The translations under genes and the position numbers were made by a program. Under the pieces are notes generated by a model. It did no database searches, was not told the origin of the DNA, and worked only from the letters and a program-made list of their open reading frames with translations. DNA of 22,136 bases from Moniliella sp. 'wahieum' (taxonomy: Eukaryota; Basidiomycota; Moniliellomycetes; Moniliellales; Moniliellaceae). Location of the stretch: assembly GCA_003971905.1 (NCBI GenBank), contig RSEE01000185.1:1-22136 (forward strand), given 5' to 3'. Below are positions 18,633 to 22,136 of the stretch, in pieces (the stretch's first letter is position 1; the number at the start of each line of letters is the position of its first letter).

Positions 18633-21395
18633 CTAGGTCGAAGAGGTGGGAGGCGCGTTCCTGTGGGGAAACAACGTATCGTTCCAGACCAGAACTTTTT
18701 CCATGGTATCGCCGTAGTCGTTCAGGGGCCCAAGTTTGTCCAGGTGATGATGGAAGCGGGTAAAGCGGGATTTGGTGCCATCTGTACCATACTCCATAGC
18801 CGCTATGATGGCTGTACAAAGCGAACTTCCAACAGAAGCGGCGGCAGAGAGAATGTAATTCATCCTGTTGACAACCAATCCAGAGATTTTGTTAGTGAAG
18901 AGAGTTAGCCACATTCATCCCTGGAACAATACAAAGGGAAGATAGAATAGTGGACGTACGCAATCCAATAATTCAACTGCCGACGACGGGAGAACAGTAG
19001 GTGAGTGAGAGCCCCCCAGAAAAACCAAGAGGTCCAGCTAATCGCTGCAAAAAGTGCGAATTGCGATATACCACCAAAGAAAAGCGGCCAATGGATCGAG
19101 CGGAGGTGAGCAACATGATTCAACTCCGGCGAAATCCGTACGGCAAGGTACAAGAGCAGGGGCGCGACTGCACCAATAAGGAAGAAGTACAGAGTCCATT
19201 GGTAGTGGTGCAGGAACCCGTTCTTCTGAGGCCCGACACCAGTCCAATACATGGGATCGTACAACCCTTCAATCCGCAGTTCGGCTTCTTTGCTGAATTT
19301 CAGCTTATCGGAACTCCACCCAATCCAGATTCCACTTTGCAATACCGAGCAGACCAATTGTGTTCCCACCAGTACAAAAAAGCTGATCCGTGGCGGGATC
19401 TTAAAGTAGACAGCCAGTTTGGAGCAGCCACAGTAGAGCATGGCTTGTTGGATGGTGCCCGTGCAGCATAGCTGAAAGATCGGAAGGATGGTCGTGTGAC
19501 CAGGCAGCGCAGCACCAGCAATCAAAGTCGCCATGTGCTCGACACACTTCAATTCAACCGAAGTGCGGCCCGCCACAATGCCCACTGGCACAATGAAGAT
19601 TGCAGCCAGCGCCAGGGCAAGCACAATCGCCCAAACCGGTACCGAGGTGTGGTACACGTGCACCATGGGGATGGCAAAGGCAAAGGCAACCAGAAGCAAA
19701 CACAGGTACCACCAGATGGGAACAGCCGGGTAGCCAGCGAGTTGGCTGGCGTGGGGGTCAGGCGAATCAGCCACTTTGGATACTTTCCACCAGCGGCGGA
19801 GGTCACCGCCATGGAAAAGCGGAGTGTGCACGAGCAAGGCGGTACATGCGGCATAGGAGAACGCCCAAGTGATGACGATTGAGGCGGAAAAGTATCCCTG
19901 TGGGTGGGTCGGGTGACTCAAATTGGGGAGGATCTAGATACATGTCTTGGGGCAAGGGGTTGAAATACATGTTGGTGGTGTTGAGCGGTGGGTACCAAAT
20001 CACGTCGATAAGGCCATAAGGAATGCAGGCTGCTAGGTTCTTGTTGGTGAAAAAGATCGGAACGGCAATGACCCACATGGCAACGACGAAGCCACAAAAT
20101 ACGTTGACCAGCGCGCCCCGCGGTACAATCAAGGGTGAACTCAAAGCTGCGATCACTAAATTCCAGTCCAGGCACCAAAAAGACCCGCTCATGCCACCCT
20201 TTCCATCAAACAATAGATTGACCCCAAAGCTGGACGGAGAAATCCACGTCGGCCACTCGAATCTTGCCAGAGGCGGATAGAGGAATAGCGGGATCCAGTG
20301 CCACACGAAAATGACCGTCGCCACAATCCAGAAAACGAGGCGACGGTTCCAGTTGCCACGCCGAACCCCGTGTAACGCCGTCAACATTGCACTGGTCTGA
20401 AGTTGCTGCGGGTATATGAGCTTACCAGGCCAAATGAGAAGACGTGTGGCAAGACCTGCCAAGGCAAATCCAAAGAATGGGGTCGAGAGGTAAATTAGAA
20501 AAAGGAAGCCGGGCGGGAATGTGTAAGGTCTTTCTGGGTCACCAGCATTTGTGGCTGCAAACATTCCAGCCAAGTATTGCAAGGTTAAGTTGGGGCCCAT
20601 GGCGACCGCAGCGACGATGGTGCAGATCCTGCGCGACACAATCACATGTGTCAGCCACAGAGCTCTCCTTTTTTAGAACTTCAACGTCTCGGAAGATGGA
20701 ACGCACGTATGTTCCTTGAGATTGAAAGGGCCCGGGTTGATGAACCAAGCCATGGGCCAGTGGGATGGGTACGGTATTTTCGATAGCGCGAAACCCAAAC
20801 AGTAGGTGAATGGCTGTACCAACACCGCACTTGTAGACACAAAGATCTGTGGGTCGGCATCGGTTCCTCTGGTTTCCAAAGCCACGAGGGCGGTCGTGAG
20901 GCCGAGGGCCAGGATAATGGAAAGCAGCCAGGTGCGGATCGTGTTGAATGGCATATCTGGGTCGTCTTCATTAGGCACGACGGCACGCACACGCACATCA
21001 GCCAAGTCCCGGACATTCTCTTCGTCTGTGTCGGTTTCATCTCCATTGTTCGCGCCTTCACCCCATTGGTCCGGTTCCCGTTTTTCGTTCGTCGCGGGTT
21101 GATTCCCAAAGGGTTCATCATGTGGACTCAGCAGCGGATCGTCGTGATAGAGCGCGTTTTCCAAGAGCCACGCTGTTTCCATCTCATTCTCGTTGTCGTT
21201 TTCGCCTGTGGTTGTGAACGATGGCGCGGTAGTCTTATTGTACGTCCCTTTGGTTGTTGACGTTATGCTTTCAGTTGTGAGAGACTCAAACGAGTCGATG
21301 GAATCCAGCTTTGACGGAAAGCCCGAGTCATTGGAAAGTGGGCGGGTCCGTTCCTCATCCACTTCAGTGGGCCCGCTCGAGCGAGGAGTCGACAT
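18633..21395 (-). CDS. OPT-family oligopeptide transporter, copy B, one frameshift
   Basis: Exons are 21395-20707, 20628-18960 and 18864-18633; introns are 20629-20706 (78 nt) and 18865-18959 (95 nt). A single extra T at 19901 (cctgtgggtggg against cctggggtggg in copy A) breaks exon 2. Without that base the lengths sum to 863 codons, an 862-residue protein of normal OPT size. Key features are a Ser/Thr/acidic N-terminal tail of about 145 residues, NPGPFNLKEH (about 220-229), KIPPR (about 638), about 12-16 hydrophobic segments, and a hydrophilic C-terminus with FHHHLDKLGPLNDYGDTMEK and a stop at 18633. The family imports tri- to pentapeptides, or glutathione or metal conjugates in some clades, with protons at the plasma membrane or vacuole. 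Substrate cannot be told. The long acidic/Ser-rich N-tail is a plausible phosphoregulation site (inference). Confidence 0.88.
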
Positions 21396-22108
21396 GATGT
21401 CTAGCCTTTTCTTTTTCTTGTGGTGTTGGTGTTAGTGCTCGGTGTTATTGTTGTTGGTGGAGGGGGCCTGGGCTGGGCAGTGGGTGGGGGAAAGAGGGAG
21501 GAAGGCAAGTGCTGGACGGGTGTTTTATACCCCGTCCCCCAGTGCCCACCGGCCACTGGCCAACCACCAGGCCACGCAAGCGGGTGGGCAGCAGGCACCC
21601 ACTAATCAGCCCACGCCTGCACAGTGCCTGTACCCACAGCACTAGGGTTGTGGGCACGTCCACCCACCTTATGTAATTGTGCACCCACCCCGCGGAGATT
21701 AACTCTACGTGCGAGACAAAATTCTAGTTGGTTCAGTCGGTCCGCAATGGCAGCAAGTGTCCTACCGGTGGATCTTGCTTGACTGAGGCTCTCCTTCTGG
21801 TCTCGGCCTGCTCGCCCCATCCACCCCCACTTGCGCCACGGCCCCTGCTAACAGTGCCTCCCCACCTCCTTTCCAACCATACATCCCGCGTGTGTGTGTT
21901 TGCACGCAAGAAGCCCCCCAACGATCAGTGCCAGGCCGGCTTGCTATCCTCTGCCACAACGTCTCTTTCCCTCACTAGTCACTTGCTCTCCCACAACCAA
22001 AAACGCCTGCGTGCGTCCAGTGTGCCATTCATTGCATCCGCACCCTGAGCATCGGGGCGGGGATTCCATAGAATATGCCGGTAGCGTAGGACGAACAGCA
22101 CCTTTACT
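21396..22108 (-). promoter_or_regulatory. Intergenic region upstream of the OPT gene, copy B
   Basis: Counterpart of 7035-7754, with about 15 short indel differences from it. These include a 3-base loss near 21615, changes in C and G runs, and a rearranged ccggtagcgtagga at about 22080. The TATA box is kept. Confidence 0.55.
21523..21529 (-). promoter_or_regulatory. TATA box of the OPT gene, copy B
   Basis: TATAAAA on the minus strand, 128 bases upstream of the ATG at 21395, as in copy A. Confidence 0.6.
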
Positions 22109-22136
22109 TTACTTCTTGGCCTCGGCCGCAGCCGCC
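22109..22136 (-). CDS. Old yellow enzyme 3' end, copy B, cut by the window end
   Basis: The last 28 bases equal the 3' end of the gene at 7755: a TAA stop (22111-22109) preceded by Lys-Lys-Ala-Glu-Ala-Ala codons. Whether the rest of the gene is present depends on sequence outside the window. Confidence 0.7.

Larger units (their letters stand above)
15464..22136 (+). repeat. Segmental duplication, copy B (downstream copy, continues past the window)
   Basis: This is a second copy of 1082-7782 in the same orientation. Up to the OPT start (21395) there are about nine indel differences and no plain substitution that I found. In the last 715 bases there are about 15 indel differences. The copy runs to the last base of the window. 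Confidence 0.97.

Noticed and set aside
1..22136. Direct repeat explained as the overlapping ends of a circular molecule
   Set aside because: Bases 1-1081 would have to match the sequence just before 15464. They do not (ferritin-like gene against the Rrn5-like 3' end).

Overview
The window looks like nuclear DNA of a GC-rich fungus, most likely a basidiomycete with a compact genome; I cannot name the genus. Genes are widely spaced on both strands. Introns are short (75-95 nt) with GTGCGT/GTATGT/GTACGT/GTCCGT donors, CTAAC- or CTGAC-like branch sites and CAG/TAG acceptors. The products are typical of fungi: a TPT/DUF250 sugar-phosphate translocator, an OPT-family oligopeptide transporter, an Rds1-type ferritin-like protein, a YqjM-type old yellow enzyme, a nuclear-encoded mitochondrial uS17, and a probable Rrn5-like RNA polymerase I factor. 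I see no CRISPR array, transposase, rRNA or tRNA gene.

Layout: 1-1082 holds a broken ferritin-like gene (-). Block A (1082-7782) holds the translocator (+, 1506-2603), about 1.7 kb without a convincing gene, the OPT transporter (-, 7034 to about 4342), an intergenic region and the 3' end of the old yellow enzyme gene. The single-copy middle (7783-15463) holds the rest of the old yellow enzyme (-), a 1.4-kb gene-poor stretch, uS17m (-) and, divergently transcribed, the long Rrn5-like gene (+). Block B (15464-22136) is a second copy of block A in the same orientation, 14,354-14,382 bp downstream. It is still continuing when the window ends, eight codons into the old yellow enzyme gene.

The main result is this duplication and the way its copies differ. 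From 1082 to 7034 I find only about nine differences. All are insertions or deletions, and about 1.8 kb of noncoding DNA is identical. Yet the exonic differences each break a reading frame, in complementary fashion: the translocator is intact in A and doubly frameshifted in B, while the OPT gene is broken three times in A and once, elsewhere, in B. Single-copy genes (uS17m, Rrn5-like) also carry single-base, mostly homopolymer, frame breaks. This pattern fits residual long-read indel errors on a duplicated or haplotype-split locus better than normal gene decay. The left edge of block A coincides with the truncation of the ferritin-like gene, so at least one junction is a real rearrangement or a misassembly.

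The genes do not form one pathway. The one functional pairing is uS17m and the Rrn5-like factor, which share a 241-bp divergent promoter and both serve ribosome production.
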